64,000 nucleotides of DNA from Vandiemenella viatica (Eukaryota > Arthropoda > Insecta > Orthoptera > Morabidae), in the NCBI GenBank assembly GCA_031002005.1, contig CM061921.1:145547283-145611282 (forward strand), in the 5' to 3' direction. Positions 22,764-35,850 of the stretch are shown here, piece after piece; the first letter of the stretch is position 1, and the number at the start of each line of letters is the position of its first letter. The position numbers and the translations under genes were made by a program. A model generated the notes under the pieces. The model ran no database searches and was not told the DNA's origin. It saw only the letters and a program-made list of their open reading frames with translations.

Positions 22764-22878
22764 GCTTTGTATAAAATTAGAAAGTTAGAAGCCAAATCTA
22801 AGACACTTTCACATGAGAAAAATCAGTTGCAGCTTGAAAAACAGAGACTTTTGAGTTCTTTGTATCATCATGTGAAAT
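22764..22878 (+). CDS. Host gene, internal exon encoding a coiled coil
   Basis: A polypyrimidine tract and CAG acceptor end at 22763 and a GTAAGT donor starts at 22879. Only one of the three frames is open: it codes ALYKIRKLEAKSKTLSHEKN followed by QLQLEKQRLLSSLYHHVK, 38 codons plus one base. The peptide is rich in Lys, Glu, Gln and Leu with hydrophobic residues at heptad spacing, so a coiled coil is likely. The dangling T joins CT of the exon at 39125 to give a serine codon, so the phases agree across a 16.2-kb intron. Earlier exons are not visible; the region to the left is all repeats and spacer. I do not recognise the protein family. Confidence 0.8.
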
Positions 22879-24171
22879 GTAAGTAAACATAATATCTTTA
22901 GATAAGTACCTCTCATTATTCTTTGGTTATATTAGGCTGCATTTGAAATTAACTAACTAAATTGATGGACAACTGAGCCTTAATTGTATGGCACTGCAGG
23001 TACATTGTGAGTCTAAGGAACACAGGAGTACATCTGTGAGTTTTTACTACACAACCTTTAAAGTATACAGCTACTCCTTCATTTCAAAAGCCATTTCATA
23101 ACACCTTCCCCTGTTATTTCTAAAAATGTTAGTGAAGAGAATAAAAATTGTTAATTTTTTTATTTTATTTTTTAGTGAATGCTGACTGTGTTTCTGATTT
23201 GCTAAAAGATTGATTGCCTTTGGGCCATATTACAAATGTGATTAGTTTTATTTTTTCAGAGAGAAGTGCTTGTCTGGGGGTTAGTAACAAACAGCTCATT
23301 CTGAAACTATGATCATGCCTGATACCATCCATTTTTACTGATTGCAATGGTTCATCTCAGTAGCCAAACTATTATTAAAACCCCAATAGATAAAGGTATT
23401 TGAAAGGAAACAGTTCTCTTGAAATAAAAGTCTATATTCTTGAAGATAAGTAATACAGTATGGTAATAAAATGCTGGGCTAAGGTATTGTAACTATCGCA
23501 CTCTTCTGTGAGATTACAGGCTGAAATTACTAGGTCACTCCTGGCAAACTTCCATCACTTTCCCCAAATATGATTAGGAGTAAAAACATACTGCTGATGA
23601 TAAAAATTTTCTAAGACTGGTACTTCCTCTCTACTTACACACTTCAAAGTTCACTGCACACAGCCTATTTTCTGGAACGGCTGACATACATGTTTCTCTC
23701 TCAATTATCCACCCAAAATGCTTTCTTTTCCTTGTCTGGTGGTTAGCTTTTATGGGATCTGGTCATTCTGATGTCATATTGAGCTTTGTATCCTCCTAAA
23801 TATTCTTAAATCTGCTCCAATTTTAGTGAAATTTTGATATATGGTGCTCTTGAATTTTCTTATCATTTCATCCCATGAGGACTTATGTCAAAAGGAAATA
23901 TTAATTTTTAAAATTATAAAACACAAAATGTTGAAAATACTCCCAAAATTTTTTACTCCCTGGTCCCATTCTAATATCAAAACATTCTTTATAATTTTCA
24001 CCAACTTTTGATGTATATGACTCTGTTGAACTCTATGTAATTTGTGTAAAATAGAAACTATGCAATTGCTAAAATTCTTCTGATTGAGCTGAAATAAACA
24101 CTATTTTCCTTAGAAAATTCCCTTATCTTGTAGTATTTTTTCCAGATCCCTAAAGTATTTCATTCTTTATT

Positions 24172-24868
24172 TCTATTGTTGACTTTGCAATGCTGATTTT
24201 CATCACTGTTACCCTGGATGCCACCTTGTTCAAAAATTAAAATCATCCTTTTACCCCTTACCTATTATCGGAATTATAAAACAAAATATATCTTCATGAT
24301 CAGTGAATTTTTCTCTATAATATGTATACAGTTTCAAGCTGGTATCTCTGTTATTTAAAGAAATGATGAAATCTAAATTTTCTTACTTTTGTCTAAAAAA
24401 CGTATTTCCCTATCGAGTCTATTAACATGTATGGTGCATCTTTTTATTCTGAATCTATGGTGTTTGAATCTTTCTGATATCTTAAAAGCTGTAGGCTGTA
24501 TCATTTTTAAATAAACTCAACATTTAATCGGGCTTAACCACATTGTGCAATATTCTAAATTTTGCTGTAACTTTTTAACTAGATTTTTCCAGCTTTAAGT
24601 GTCATACCTGATATTGATAGTAATTTTAATGTTATATCTGGAAATAAATGCAACAAGAGGGATGCAAAAATAAGATTCCCCCCTTTATGAAGCTGTAATG
24701 TTTTATGAGTTTGATTAACTTTAACCTCATAAAGTGTTTTCTAGCCAATTTTTTTATTCCAATAATAGGTAAGGGGTAAAAGGATGATTTTAGTTTTTGA
24801 ACAAGGTGGCCTCCAGGGCAAAGTGAGTTGCAACAGGGATAAAAATCAGCATTGCAAGGTCAACATCT
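24172..24868. repeat. Inverted-repeat pair (foldback element candidate)
   Basis: Arms at about 24172-24276 and 24755-24868 are inverse copies with high identity. They share the blocks GATAATAGGTAAGGGGTAAA, AAGGATGATTTTA, TGAACAAGGTGGC and ATCAGCATTGCAA. The right arm has about 10 extra bases. The 480-bp loop has no coding signal. It could be a small non-autonomous DNA element or an inverted duplication; I could not fix outer ends or a target duplication. Confidence 0.7.
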
Positions 24869-25308
24869 AGTAGTGCTAAGGATCCTTTAAATTGTGTTTG
24901 AAGGCCTATCTGAGAAAATAAGGTTATATGACAAACTCTCAATGTGGATAATGTTAGAGAAATATGAATATAATGGGTATTTACTGTATTTTTTTCCAAT
25001 TTTGTAATATGCAGTTTTATTTGATAAGTATGGATATCAAATTCTAAACAAATTATTATTATTATTAGAAACAATATATTTATATGTTTTGTAAACATTC
25101 CACATAACTATAAACTCAAATACAGTATACTTCATCACAGGCACCCCTTGTAACATCTGCCATTTGTTTGATTTTATATAATTAGATAGTCACTTTAAAT
25201 ATTGTGTATTTGTGTTCACCAAATAGTTTTATTTCAAAGCACTTCTGCCCTGAATTTTTGTAAATCATGGTTTTACTTTATTTATCATTGATTCCAAATA
25301 ACACAGTT

Positions 25309-27636
25309 TGTAAGGTATCCCTCATTCTATTTTCAATATTTGGTTAGAATCGGGCCGAGTTTTGGGTTAACTGTAGTATCCGGTACCACACTTTAAATCA
25401 AGTTAACAGCATTTCTGGTATAATAAAGTGAATAAATAACCCATAAACAATGTAAATAACACCTAAACGGCATTAAATCAACGATATTTCTATAGGAAAT
25501 AGGTAATCTCATGTAGAAGCAAGATCATAATAACAGATACTATTGGCGAGATATTTTGAACCGATTTAAACGAAGTAAATGTTGAATAATTGCAAATAAT
25601 ATGCATAAATAAACCTTTTATCATGTCTAAGACACATCATTCCAGAGATAAATAAGTAATATCCATACATGAAAAATTTAACCATAAAAATCTTGACAGA
25701 TATCAGTTTTGGTATTTTTGAAGTGAATTTCACACAGTAAAGGCAATAAAGAACCTATAATACACAGGCCTAGACGCACTATAACCATAACTCCACATTT
25801 AAATACCGTTTAGTAGGTAATTTTAAAGAAATAAACTGGATGATAAAATAACAGTCTGAAGTAAAAATGAAAATAATTCATTGTAATGTAATATGACCAT
25901 GTTGAGGCCCCAAAAGCAGCAATAATAATTCCTGAGATAGCCTAGTAGATAAATTAACAGGTTTCTGATAGTTTTAAAGCATCTAATAACCACAAGAAGT
26001 AATTATATTGGATTTTTAATACTCATTTTGCTTAAACAGTTCACATACATAACCTTGGTCTTTTAAGTAGTTTCAAGACTTTAAAAGTAGAAAAACAAGC
26101 AGTAAATAAAATAATCTTTCAATTTTAATAGGTTTTAAATAGTTTCAGTCCGTAGAATATGAAATATCAGTGAGTAAATAGACGCCGGTAAATCGATCAA
26201 TTTGTCCAACTTTTAGGAATGAATTCCACCACTTTAAAGCCATTTCAAGAGCACTAATGACATTTAAATACTAGCTAACACACATAATTGATTTTTTAAA
26301 TACATTTGAGGACATTTCACTAACCTGTTTTATGTTAATCCAATCGTAAAGTAACTGGCTATAATCACTGCACATAGAAAATGCTTCTACACCAATTGTA
26401 AACACGGCCATGCAAAATAAAGTAGGGAATAAATTGAAACAGCCATAAAGCAAAATAAATTCATCTAAAACAGGAGGTTTCCAGCACTCTAAGTAATTTT
26501 AAACTTAAAATGAACGCGTAAAATTGAACACCCAGTTCTAGCAATTTTTTACTCAAAATCCTACTTGAATTCCGGGATATAAAATAGTTTGCCGTGCCAA
26601 TCCATTCCTTTAGCTCCACACATATTAATTTCAAGTCATTTAAAGCCATAGCACCGACGTTATAGGTTTCGTAAGTTCACGCTGCATAAAACACACGTGT
26701 AAATCACTAAATAATTTATGGTATCCCAGGTATAGCAGCTACGAAGATAAAATAAGCACTAAAAGATGCAGTTTAAGGCAGGCTTCACTGTGATAATTTT
26801 TCCGGCGCAATAAGACATAAACTTTCGGAGCTATAAATAAAAACATGAATAATAGCCACATTTGACTGTTAGATTTTTTCGGTTTCCCATAACTCAACAG
26901 ATTTAAACAAAGTTCACATTGAGAGACAGTCTAAAATCAGGAGTAATATTTTAAACATAATTCCGTGAGAATTACTAAAGCCGATTCTTAATAAGGATAT
27001 AATTGAACACTGACTTAAGTGGTAGGCAAACTAACACATCCATATTTGGTAATTTGTTGAAGACCAATGTACCACGTGACCTCAAGTTAATATAAGGCAA
27101 CTAAGAGGCGGGAATTTTGTCGGCCGTCTCCAGTGTCATTAGTAACTCGGTGGTGAACGCACGTCGGGTGAACTCCGCTCGGTCTGGCGGAACGGGCTGG
27201 TCCATGAACCAACCGGTGACGAAGGAACGCGAGAAACAGCAGCCATGTTGTAGTTTTGTGGTGAACATTTACTAACCAAGCAACTAGTCAGTTACATTCA
27301 GTTTTAGGGGGGTTTTAAAGGTCGCGTTGCTCTGGAATCTCAACTTGTAATTTTTTGGAGACGATTTCAATCCGATTGCCTGTGCTAACAGTGTTTTATA
27401 ACATTCATGTGAAAATTTGGAAGAATATATGACTTTTGATTTCGACTTGAGGTTTTTATTTCGTAGCATACTACCTTTCTTGCAGAAGGTTAAGCCTGCA
27501 AGTGGCGACTGTGGTCATCTGAACTGTTAGCAATAGAAAATACTACACGGTTTCATAACTTTAGAATTTCTTGGAAGACATCTGGTTCAGGTGATATTAG
27601 CTGTTACCAACCCCCGGAGCAGCTAAGTCCCTGACA
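25309..27636 (+). mobile_element. Solo-LTR-like unit, copy 1 (~2.3 kb)
   Basis: The unit starts TGTAAGGTATCCCTC and ends GTCCCTGACA, so it has TG...CA ends. Flanks AGTT and ACTT could be a decayed 4-bp duplication. The first and last few hundred bases align with the unit at 32128-33781. Shared blocks include a GTTAACTxxAGTA ... GGTACCAC-like start and the words AGTGGCGACTGTGGTCAT near 27500 close to the end. A CpG-rich tract at 27110-27240 within otherwise AT-rich text may be the promoter. No internal region (gag/pol) is present. Alternatively the true LTR ends at about 27500 and the TGGCGACTGTGG text is a primer-binding site, but no coding region follows. Confidence 0.65.
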
Positions 27637-27699
27637 ACTTTCTTAAAAAAGAAAAAAAAGGATAGTACATCTTTGTTTAAATTATCCTCATTATTAGTG

Positions 27700-28025
27700 A
27701 CATCTATTACATTGCTGACAAATAGTGTCATCCAATTGTATGCTATTTGAAATTTCATTTCATACCTTTATTGCTTCATTAATACACAGAATACAAAGAT
27801 ATTCCAAGTCATTTCCCTCAATTTTATGCTTTTTATTATTTTTAAATTTCACAACATTTATATCGTAATTATTTTGTTGATGTAATTTTACTTTTAAAAA
27901 CCACAAATAAGTATGCAATTTTACTTTATCAAATACTTTCTCACAGTCAGTTAAAAAAAAAATCAGTTTCTTAGTTGAATGTCCTTGGCAATAATTGTAC
28001 AGAAAGGATAGATTCATTATAGGAT
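27700..28025 (-). pseudogene. LINE RT fragment with a conserved open segment
   Basis: The 85-codon minus-strand frame at 27760-28017 codes LSFLYNYCQGHSTKKLIFFL, then TDCEKVFDKV and a basic segment KVKLHQQNNYDIN. The TDCEKxFDKV block is the RT motif with the first catalytic Asp. The segment 27779-27899 reappears inverted at 31992-32112 at about 93% identity by eye. Confidence 0.6.
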
Positions 28026-28239
28026 ATTTTCTAAATATTTTCTGACAAACTAATAGAATTTTAAATTAATTCTTGTAACATCCTGTTTACACATTTTGCA
28101 AATAATTTATTACAAGTTTTTTAGATTTCTTTTATCTCCTTATTTGTGTAATAGTACAAGTATACTTCCTCTGCACTTATTTGAAAACAATCTTTGATTG
28201 CACAATTTTCAATAATGTTAGTAATATTATATTAATTTT

Positions 28240-31200
28240 TTATTTAATTTAATTCGAGTTGTAATGGAGCATATGGTCCAGTGGTCATTACCTATATTCC
28301 CACCTCCCCATGACATGACTTTTCACAACCCACCTACTTTAATTTGAAACTCCTTCAGTGTTTTGGTAAATTATTCATCATTTTCCTTGTTGACAAACTC
28401 TCTTATCTTCAAATGAAACTTTATCAGCCCCTTCAACATACCAGTTACTGATTGTGTTCTGCAGTAACAAATCTTGCTGCTGTTTTTTATATTCCCTCCA
28501 ACTCGTAAATTTGATACCCATCTCCTAACTGCCCTCTCCCATAGGTAAAGGATTTTGAAACCTTTTTCCTACCACCTGCCCAATGTGTCCTGTCTATCAA
28601 ATGTTATGCCAAGATATTTACGGTATAAATCTTCAACAACAATTCCTTCCTTATCCTACAATCATAGAAAACCTTGCATTTTTATCTGTGTTCCTAATAG
28701 GCTGATACTTTTTGGCATGTTTTTTTCCGTACCATGTTTAACTACACAGCTAAATATTCTGTTCAGATCCCCATGTAGTCCTCTCTATTTTTAATCCTAC
28801 TATGTAACATTATTTTAACTGCAAACAATCAAACTTTCAACTTCAATCCATCAGAATAATCATACATTATGACAATGAACAGCAATGGTATCAATACAGT
28901 ATGCTGTGACATTCCCATTTTTACTTCCATCCCTTTTAATATTGCATTTACCACCCTAACTCTTCACTTTATACCCTTAAGACTCCCTCCACTCAGTAAG
29001 TCACTTTCCCAATAACTCCAATGGTTTCTACATTATCTATTGCCATTTTATGACTCACACTTGACAATTGCCTTGGAAAGATGCAATGCTGTACTATCAA
29101 CTTAACCTTTGCTGTCAATTTCATCTGAGATTCATGTGTTTTCCTAAAACCATGTTGCCATATGCATACCAGTCCTTCCCTCACAGATATTTCTGAATTG
29201 TGTGCATACCAGTTTTACTGTCAACCTTTCTACTGTTGGTGTCAAACTAATAGGCCCATAATTTTAAATCCCATTTATCTCACCTCCTTTATGAACTAAT
29301 TTTCCTAGTAATCTCTTCAGACTCAATCTAAATCTTATTGAAGATAAGGTAAAATATCATTTCTCACTATCGTCATTACATCTGTAATAATATTAGCCAT
29401 ATCAGTCCATCTATATCTTGTTTTAGATTTCTTTATTCCCTCATATTATCCTCAGGATTTATTTCCAGTTTTTTTGTCTGGTTATTACTACTCATACGGA
29501 GAAGTTACTCCTTTAATTTTCCCCCTCCCATCCCATTCTTTAATGTCATCATGATACCAGTTACTCAAGTATCTCTGGATTTTTTCAAAATCTCAATAAC
29601 TTCTTCATCATCCTTTACCACCAATGACTGGTATTTTCCTTTCCTCCCAGTTTTCTAACGTTGTCATAGGAATTTCTAGATGCATCAATCAGTGGTCCTT
29701 CTTCAATCATGATATATTTCATAAACCCATCTTTAGGTGCCCTCTTTGCTGCTGTCAATTCCTTGCTTAGTTGTGCTAGGTATTGCCTACTACCTTAACT
29801 CTATTCCATTCACTTCTCACCAGCCTCTTTAGTTGTCTCACTTCCCTATTATAGGAAACAGGTTTGGTAATTTTTTAATAAATTTCTTTTTCATTCTTAT
29901 AATCACCTTGAAACCCTTCCAAATCATTACAACTGATCTGGTGTTCTTCTTTGACATACTGAACCTTATCTTTAAATATATTTTAAATCCTGCAAAATGT
30001 GCATTTTTGTAATCGTATCTGTAACCACCATCATTTTCCCCCTTCTTACCATTGATTTACTAAATCCTCTAATATTCATCTTAACTGCTTCAGGGTAAGT
30101 TATTTCTTTTGCGACCCAGCAAAATTATCATTGGACTGTATGATGAAGATATCCAACATGTTTGCTCCTCTAGCACTCTGCTCTTCTAATTGTGTGAAGG
30201 CTCCATCCCTCACTAACACATTAGCAAACCTCTGCTCCCCTGTATTACTTATCTAATTTCCCTGCCCGTCAACAGGTGGTAAATTTAAGTCTTCACCAAT
30301 AATGACAGTCTGTTTTTATTATTATTTTTTTTTTACTTATGGCTTTATACCTCATCGACGGTGAGGTCATTGGAGGTGGGTTAGAACTGGGGACAAGGAA
30401 CAGGAAGGAATTCAGCCAAGGCCTTTTGAAGGAAGCATCCTGGCATTCGCCTGGAGTGATTTGGGGAAACCATGGAAAATGCAAATCTGGATGACCAGAT
30501 GTGGATTCGAACCAGCATCCTCCGAAATGTGAGGCCAGAGCATTAACTGCTCACCCACCATGCTCGGTTTTTAACTATTGATGTGAATTTAATTCCTCCC
30601 CCAAGAGCCTCATCATCATCATTTATTCTTCCACTAGACAATAACTTGATTTTTCTTTTTTAGTATTCCAGAAATCTACCCATAGTAATTCATAACAATG
30701 ATCTGTGAACACTAGTGAATTTTAGGAATTTTTGCTTACCTTTATAAAACCCTTCTAACAATTTCTCCTCTATTTCTATGGTACACTCTACAACCATCAT
30801 GAAAACCCTTTTTGTCTAGCACACTTTCTTTTGACCAAAATGATAACCATACAACTGCTTTTGGTTTGTGCATCTCTATTACGTTAACAAATTCTATTAC
30901 TTTGGTCATTATACTCTTACAGTTTTATTACTGGCTTTATGGTATTTTCAGCATAACGCTTCACCTTCCTGGTTGCAACGCCATCCTTTTTCATTTCATC
31001 AGCTTCAACAATTTCGTTATTATTTATGATATTTCCCACCATGCATCTGCATCCAGTATTTCATGTGTCACCTATTTTTATCCCCTCACCATGAGCCTGT
31101 AACCGAAAAAAGACACAGTCTGGCTCCATGACATCTAAAAGTGGTCTTCCTTACAGACTTAGCTAACAACTCTAAAAGTACTTTCAGTGTAGGCCATGCC

Positions 31201-31900
31201 TAGTGAAACCCTATTTACTAACTGTATCCACAGGCATAATCCCTAGGACATAACTAATGCCTTTCTTAAGCAGCAACTTGGTCTCCTCGTTTACCCACCA
31301 CACAACATGGTTTAATTGTGGCCAATCCTGGCAACTTAAGAACTACACGAGCTCTATCCTGGTATGTTCTGCCACCTTGAGCCACTTCCTCATGCCACTC
31401 TCTATACCATAACTCGTGTTTCTATCAATACTACTCCCAACATCCCCACTATCACTGCTCTTAAATCCATCTAGTAAAACCCCTTCAGAGTGATCATGTA
31501 TCCTCTATTAACTGCCCTGAAATTGCAATAGGTTTTAAAAAACATGTGATCTGATAGCCCACGCATAACTGATCCTGCAGCAGAGAGTCTGCGCTTCTTC
31601 CATTGCTTCTACTAAGCAGCATAACACTTTTCTTCCTATTATTTCTTTGCATGCCTCTATTCATAAAGGCCTGCTACACCTTACCTACACCTACATCTAC
31701 ATGAGGTTCTTCCTCATCTGACTGTGGTAACAGGTTAAACCTAATTCTCCCTACTATTTCTAAAATGTCCGGCAGCTTTACCCCATCTCTCCTATTTCTC
31801 CTATGACTTGTTACCAGCACCCAGGCATCCTTTTAAGCTTCTCAACCAACCCCACCATCTTTCCTTTATAGCTCAAAAGTTTTAACTTAAGAAGTTATTA
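28240..31900 (-). pseudogene. CR1/L2-like LINE, long dead copy
   Basis: On the minus strand, a probable ORF1 and 5' part lies at 31100-31900. The endonuclease is near 30200-30780, with EDLNLPPVDGQGN (GDFNLP equivalent) at about 30260-30290. RT pieces are at 28990-29184, and a tail near 28340-28520 matches the element at 17050-18110. Stops are frequent and no frame exceeds about 65 codons. The SINE at 30319-30566 interrupts the endonuclease. Parts between 29200 and 30100 are assigned by position between recognised blocks. Confidence 0.65.
30319..30566 (-). mobile_element. SINE, full-length copy on the minus strand
   Basis: On the minus strand it has a head ACCGAGCATGGTGGGTGAGC and a B box GGTTCGAATCC near 30506-30516. 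The body carries TTTTCCATGGTTTCCCC, and the end is an A-rich tail at 30319-30340 seen as T on the plus strand. The short direct repeat GTTTTTA at 30312-30318 and 30567-30573 is the probable target duplication. Confidence 0.88.
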
Positions 31901-31991
31901 AGGTTTTCTAAAAATAATTGAAGTTGCTTTCATGAGAGCCATATTATTGAAATCATTTTTTATTTTGAATGAAAGAAGTTCCCCCAATGAT

Positions 31992-32112
31992 CATAAAAGT
32001 AAAATTACATCAACAAAATAATTATGACATAAATGTTGTGAAATTTAAAAATAACAAAAAGCATAAAATTGGGGGAAATGACTTCGAATATCTTTTTATT
32101 CTGTGTATTAAT
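31992..32112 (+). repeat. Inverted second copy of the 27779-27899 segment
   Basis: The 120-bp block codes KVKLHQQNNYDINVVKFKN on the plus strand, nearly the same peptide as the minus-strand frame at 27760-28017. The pair flanks the LINE at 28240-31900 in inverted orientation. Confidence 0.85.
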
Positions 32113-32127
32113 GATCATAATCCATAT

Positions 32128-33781
32128 TGTAAGGTACCCTTCGCTCTATTTTCGAGACTCCGTTAAAATCCGGCCAAGTTTGAGGTTAACTTCAGTACAC
32201 GATACCACAGTTAAAATCGAGATAACAACACTTCGAGTACAGTAAAGTAAATAAAAAACACATAGCAACCATAAATAAGAAGTTTCAAGTAAAATATAAG
32301 CCATAAACTTATCTAAATGAGTGTAATCCGTAATAATCCATGAAGCAGAAAACATAGGTTTTTTTACACCACCATAACCCTGATATTCCGCTAAATTAAA
32401 CACTGTAAAGCACTTTCATAATTAGAATTTCACCATTTGATATTAACTTCACTAATAACTCGCAGCTCCAGACCAATTTAAAGCAATAAATATGAAATTT
32501 AATGCATTTCCACATGGGAGTATTAAATTCCACCACATCTAAACAACTTCAAAGCTTTAAAAGTAAATAAAACCAAGTAAAATAGCCAGCCAGTAAATAT
32601 TCCTTAAGTTTCCGGTAACCATCAACTAACAAATTGAAAGAATAGGTAAATAACAGCCAACCGGTAATGGCGCCGTAAAATCGAAACTTTAAAATTTAAT
32701 AACTCATAAACTAACATGTTTACCAGACTAAAAACTTCTCTAAAATGCTTAAAATAAATAAAGGTTCAATTTAAATTTAGTTTCAGGACTCAACCGGCTT
32801 TAAATAAAAAGCAGAATATTTGGTTGAACAACGGAAAAACAGGGGAAATTAGAAATTCCATAACTCCCGATAGAATTAACCGATTTGAAAGATTTTTACA
32901 CCACTGAGCTCGGCAGGGCCTGGGGAACGATTTGAAAATAGTATTAACTTCAGATTTTAAGGTCTCGAGGTGAACCATTTTTCCTATGACGTAGTATGTC
33001 GTTCAACATTACGCGATTCAAATATGCTTTTAAATTAACCAAACTAAAAAATTCATTTTCACTGGTCTGAAAGCTCCAAAACCTTAACCAAACACTTCAT
33101 GACACTTGTCTCGTTACGCTCTTCATTCTGTGAATTTCTGGTAGTACACAGTTAACAGGTTCTTTTTCAAGATAGACTATTGTCTCGGCCAGTAGGTCAG
33201 TTTGATAAAAAAAAGTCCGCCATTTTTAACACACTTGGATGAAGTAGCTCGTGGTGATAGGATGTAATCTCTCGGTGAGCGAATTCAACGGCAGCGGCTC
33301 CGTGCGCTGTGGATGATGGGAAGTTAGACGTCACGGCAAATGGCCGACCGGAGCCATTCCTGACCGGCGCCATTTTCAAAGTTCGGCACAACCTACATTC
33401 AGACTAACAGTTTTCTGCATGTGTAAATAGAAGATGTAAAGTTCCTTGGGGTTAGTGCGGTCTTGCTCTGTTTCATAATTTGTTATTTTCGGTGAACGAT
33501 TTCTCTACGATCGCCTTTGCTAACTGTGAACTTTTGTAACTTATGTGAAAATTTCCAAGAATATATTTCAGTTATTCAACTTTAGACTTTCATTTCTACA
33601 ATAACACCTTTCTTACAGGAGGTAAAGCTGTAAGTGGCGACTGTGGTCATTTTAAACAGTTAGCATCCTACATGGTTTAACACGGTAATAGAACTTTTCA
33701 GAACTTTGACTACTTTTGGAAGACTTCGAGTTCAGGTGCTGAAGCCAATACCAACCCCAGTATCCCTCTTTGTCCCTGACA
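32128..33781 (+). mobile_element. Solo-LTR-like unit, copy 2 (~1.65 kb)
   Basis: The unit starts TGTAAGGTACCCTTCG and ends TTTGTCCCTGACA. It is flanked on both sides by ATAT (32124-32127 and 33782-33785), a clean 4-bp duplication. It shares start and end blocks with 25309-27636, including TAAGTGGCGACTGTGGTCAT near 33631-33650. A CpG-rich tract at 33230-33370 may be the promoter. No internal coding region is attached, so this is a solo LTR or the remnant of one. The length differs from copy 1 by about 670 bp, mostly in the middle. Confidence 0.72.
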
Positions 33782-33949
33782 ATATGTCCTTGATAGCAAT
33801 TAGACCTGATATTATGAGGCATAATGTAAGCTGTTAAGATTATTCTTAATATCCTTTGCTTTCACTAATACCATAATACTGAGTGCATTACTTCGGTTTT
33901 TGGTTAAGTTGTGGACCAGGATTACAAGTGAAACATTTTGCTACATCAT

Positions 33950-34895
33950 AAGGCATGAGGAATTGCATTAATAATTTTTTATGGAAATGAGATATCAGGA
34001 GTAAGTAGCATTGGGAGAGGTGTAAGACAAGGTTGTTGCCTTACCCCGTTATTTTTCAATTTATACCTGGAAGAAACTATTGGAAAATGCTTAAATGGAA
34101 AAAGAGGAGTGTGTATTGGTGGCAAGAGAATAGAGTGCATACGATTTGCTGATGATATGGTCTTATTGGCAGAAAGAGAACATACTCTAAACAGAATGAT
34201 GAAAGATATAAATGAAGTTAGTGAAGAGTTTGGGATGAAAATCAATACAGCAAAAACTAAGAGTATGGTGATTGGAAGAGGAAAGAAAATAATAAATATT
34301 AAGATAGGACAAGCTGATATAAGCAAGTAATATCATTCAAATATCTTGGAAGTACAATCACTGAAGACAGGAGATGCCACCAAGAGATAAGAACTTTAAT
34401 TGCCGTAGCAAAGGAACCATTTAATGGGAAGAGACAACTATAAACTGGAAAAGTATACACAGTGTTCAGGAAACGACTTAGCAATTTTTTTGTATGGAGT
34501 GTGGATCTTTATGGGGCAGAGATGTGGACATTGAGGTGAGAAGATGAAAAATGGTTAGAAGCTTTTGAGATGTGGATGTGGGGAAGAATGGAGAGGATAA
34601 GCTTGGGTAGATAAAGTAAGTAATGTTGAAGTGCTGGATAGGGTTGATGAAAGGAGAAAAATACTTCAATTCATCAAGGAGAGAAAGTGGAAATGGGTGG
34701 GATTCTTGATAAAATATGTCTTGGAAGGACTAGTTTGTGGGAGGAGGTTAAAGGAAAAAGGAGGTGCATAATTACAGACAACATCAGAGAATGGCAACTA
34801 CACAGACATGAAGAGTAGGGCAGAAGACAGAAGAACAAGGAGAGCAGCCTTGTGTAAACCTACCTTAGGGCAGAACACTGATGATGATGATAAAC
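33950..34895 (+). pseudogene. LINE RT catalytic block to 3' end
   Basis: The reading gives QGCCLTPLFFNLYLEETIGK near 34030-34090, then IRFADDMVLLAEREHTLNRM with the catalytic FADD at 34144-34155, then FGMKINTAKTKSMVIGRGKK. After a frame change near 34330 it continues with a GSTITEDRRCH-like block and a GAExWTL block near 34510-34535. It ends near 34890 in the GATGATGATGA text typical of this group's 3' end. The 73-codon frame at 34109-34330 is the only long intact part. The copy is 5'-truncated and dead, yet better preserved than most LINEs here. Confidence 0.82.
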
Positions 34896-35587
34896 TAGAA
34901 GGCTATGATATTATTGAATTGAACTGCTTACTGATTTTATAATTCCTTTGAGAGTAAAACTAAGACCATACACACAATATCTCTTGTATTACTGATAACT
35001 GTGAAAAAACACTAGTAGACTATTGACCTGAGTAATCTCCAAGTTGAGCAAGCAAAAGCACTACATACTGCATGATAAGATCTTAATAAATAATTCTATT
35101 TTATTAAGCAATGGTGAACAAATGACTTATCAGAACACTCTGGTCAACCATTCATTTTTGGTGGGCTTAGTGGTTGCTTTATAATAACTCAGAAGTTGTT
35201 CTTAATGATGAGCTGCAGTTTCTTTGAAACCATGTTTCATTTTCTTAGCCTCATGTTTAAAACTTCAACAATAAACTGGTTTTAATATTCAACTCTCTAG
35301 ACGGAGTGGGTTTATATGTATGGGTCTTAGCGAATATTCAATTCTTCTGAAGAATGTGTGAACAACTTTTGGCATAGAAATGTGATAAGACTCCAGATCT
35401 GTATGACTTTATATCAACATAATCTTATAATATGTCACCAAAATAAAATTGCTGTACACTGACAAGTAACTCACATTTGTAAAGGGAGAAGTGTTCCTAT
35501 TGGTTGTTAAGTAGTAAAGTACACAAATGGAATAATGAAATCAAACTGTAATGATTCCAATAAATGTACAAATATATCTTAGATACA

Positions 35588-35850
35588 TGTGACAATGAAA
35601 GTGCCATTAGGCAGTAAAAATAAGGAAGGTAAAGAAAAAAACATGCCTCATAGCATATATAAAGGAAGAAGGATGAGAAAACACAAAGATACTTTACAAT
35701 ATTTTGGTTCAGAACCTTATACATGTCAGTTGGATTTGGCCATTCGGCAAGGGAGGTGTGCACACACTATAGCTCATTGCTTGGCTAACCCTGGCTACTC
35801 CGTGGAGAATAGGGTGGGGGAAGTGAAGGTGGTGGGGGTAAACTGAAGTG
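35588..35850. repeat. Dispersed repeat shared with 41165-41240
   Basis: The words ACAATGAAAxTGC, TTAGGCAGT and a CTTTACAATATTTTG/CTTTACAATACTTTG block occur in the same order at 35590-35710 and 41178-41275. The 85-codon open frame here is not convincing as a gene because it is built on this repeat. Confidence 0.45.
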
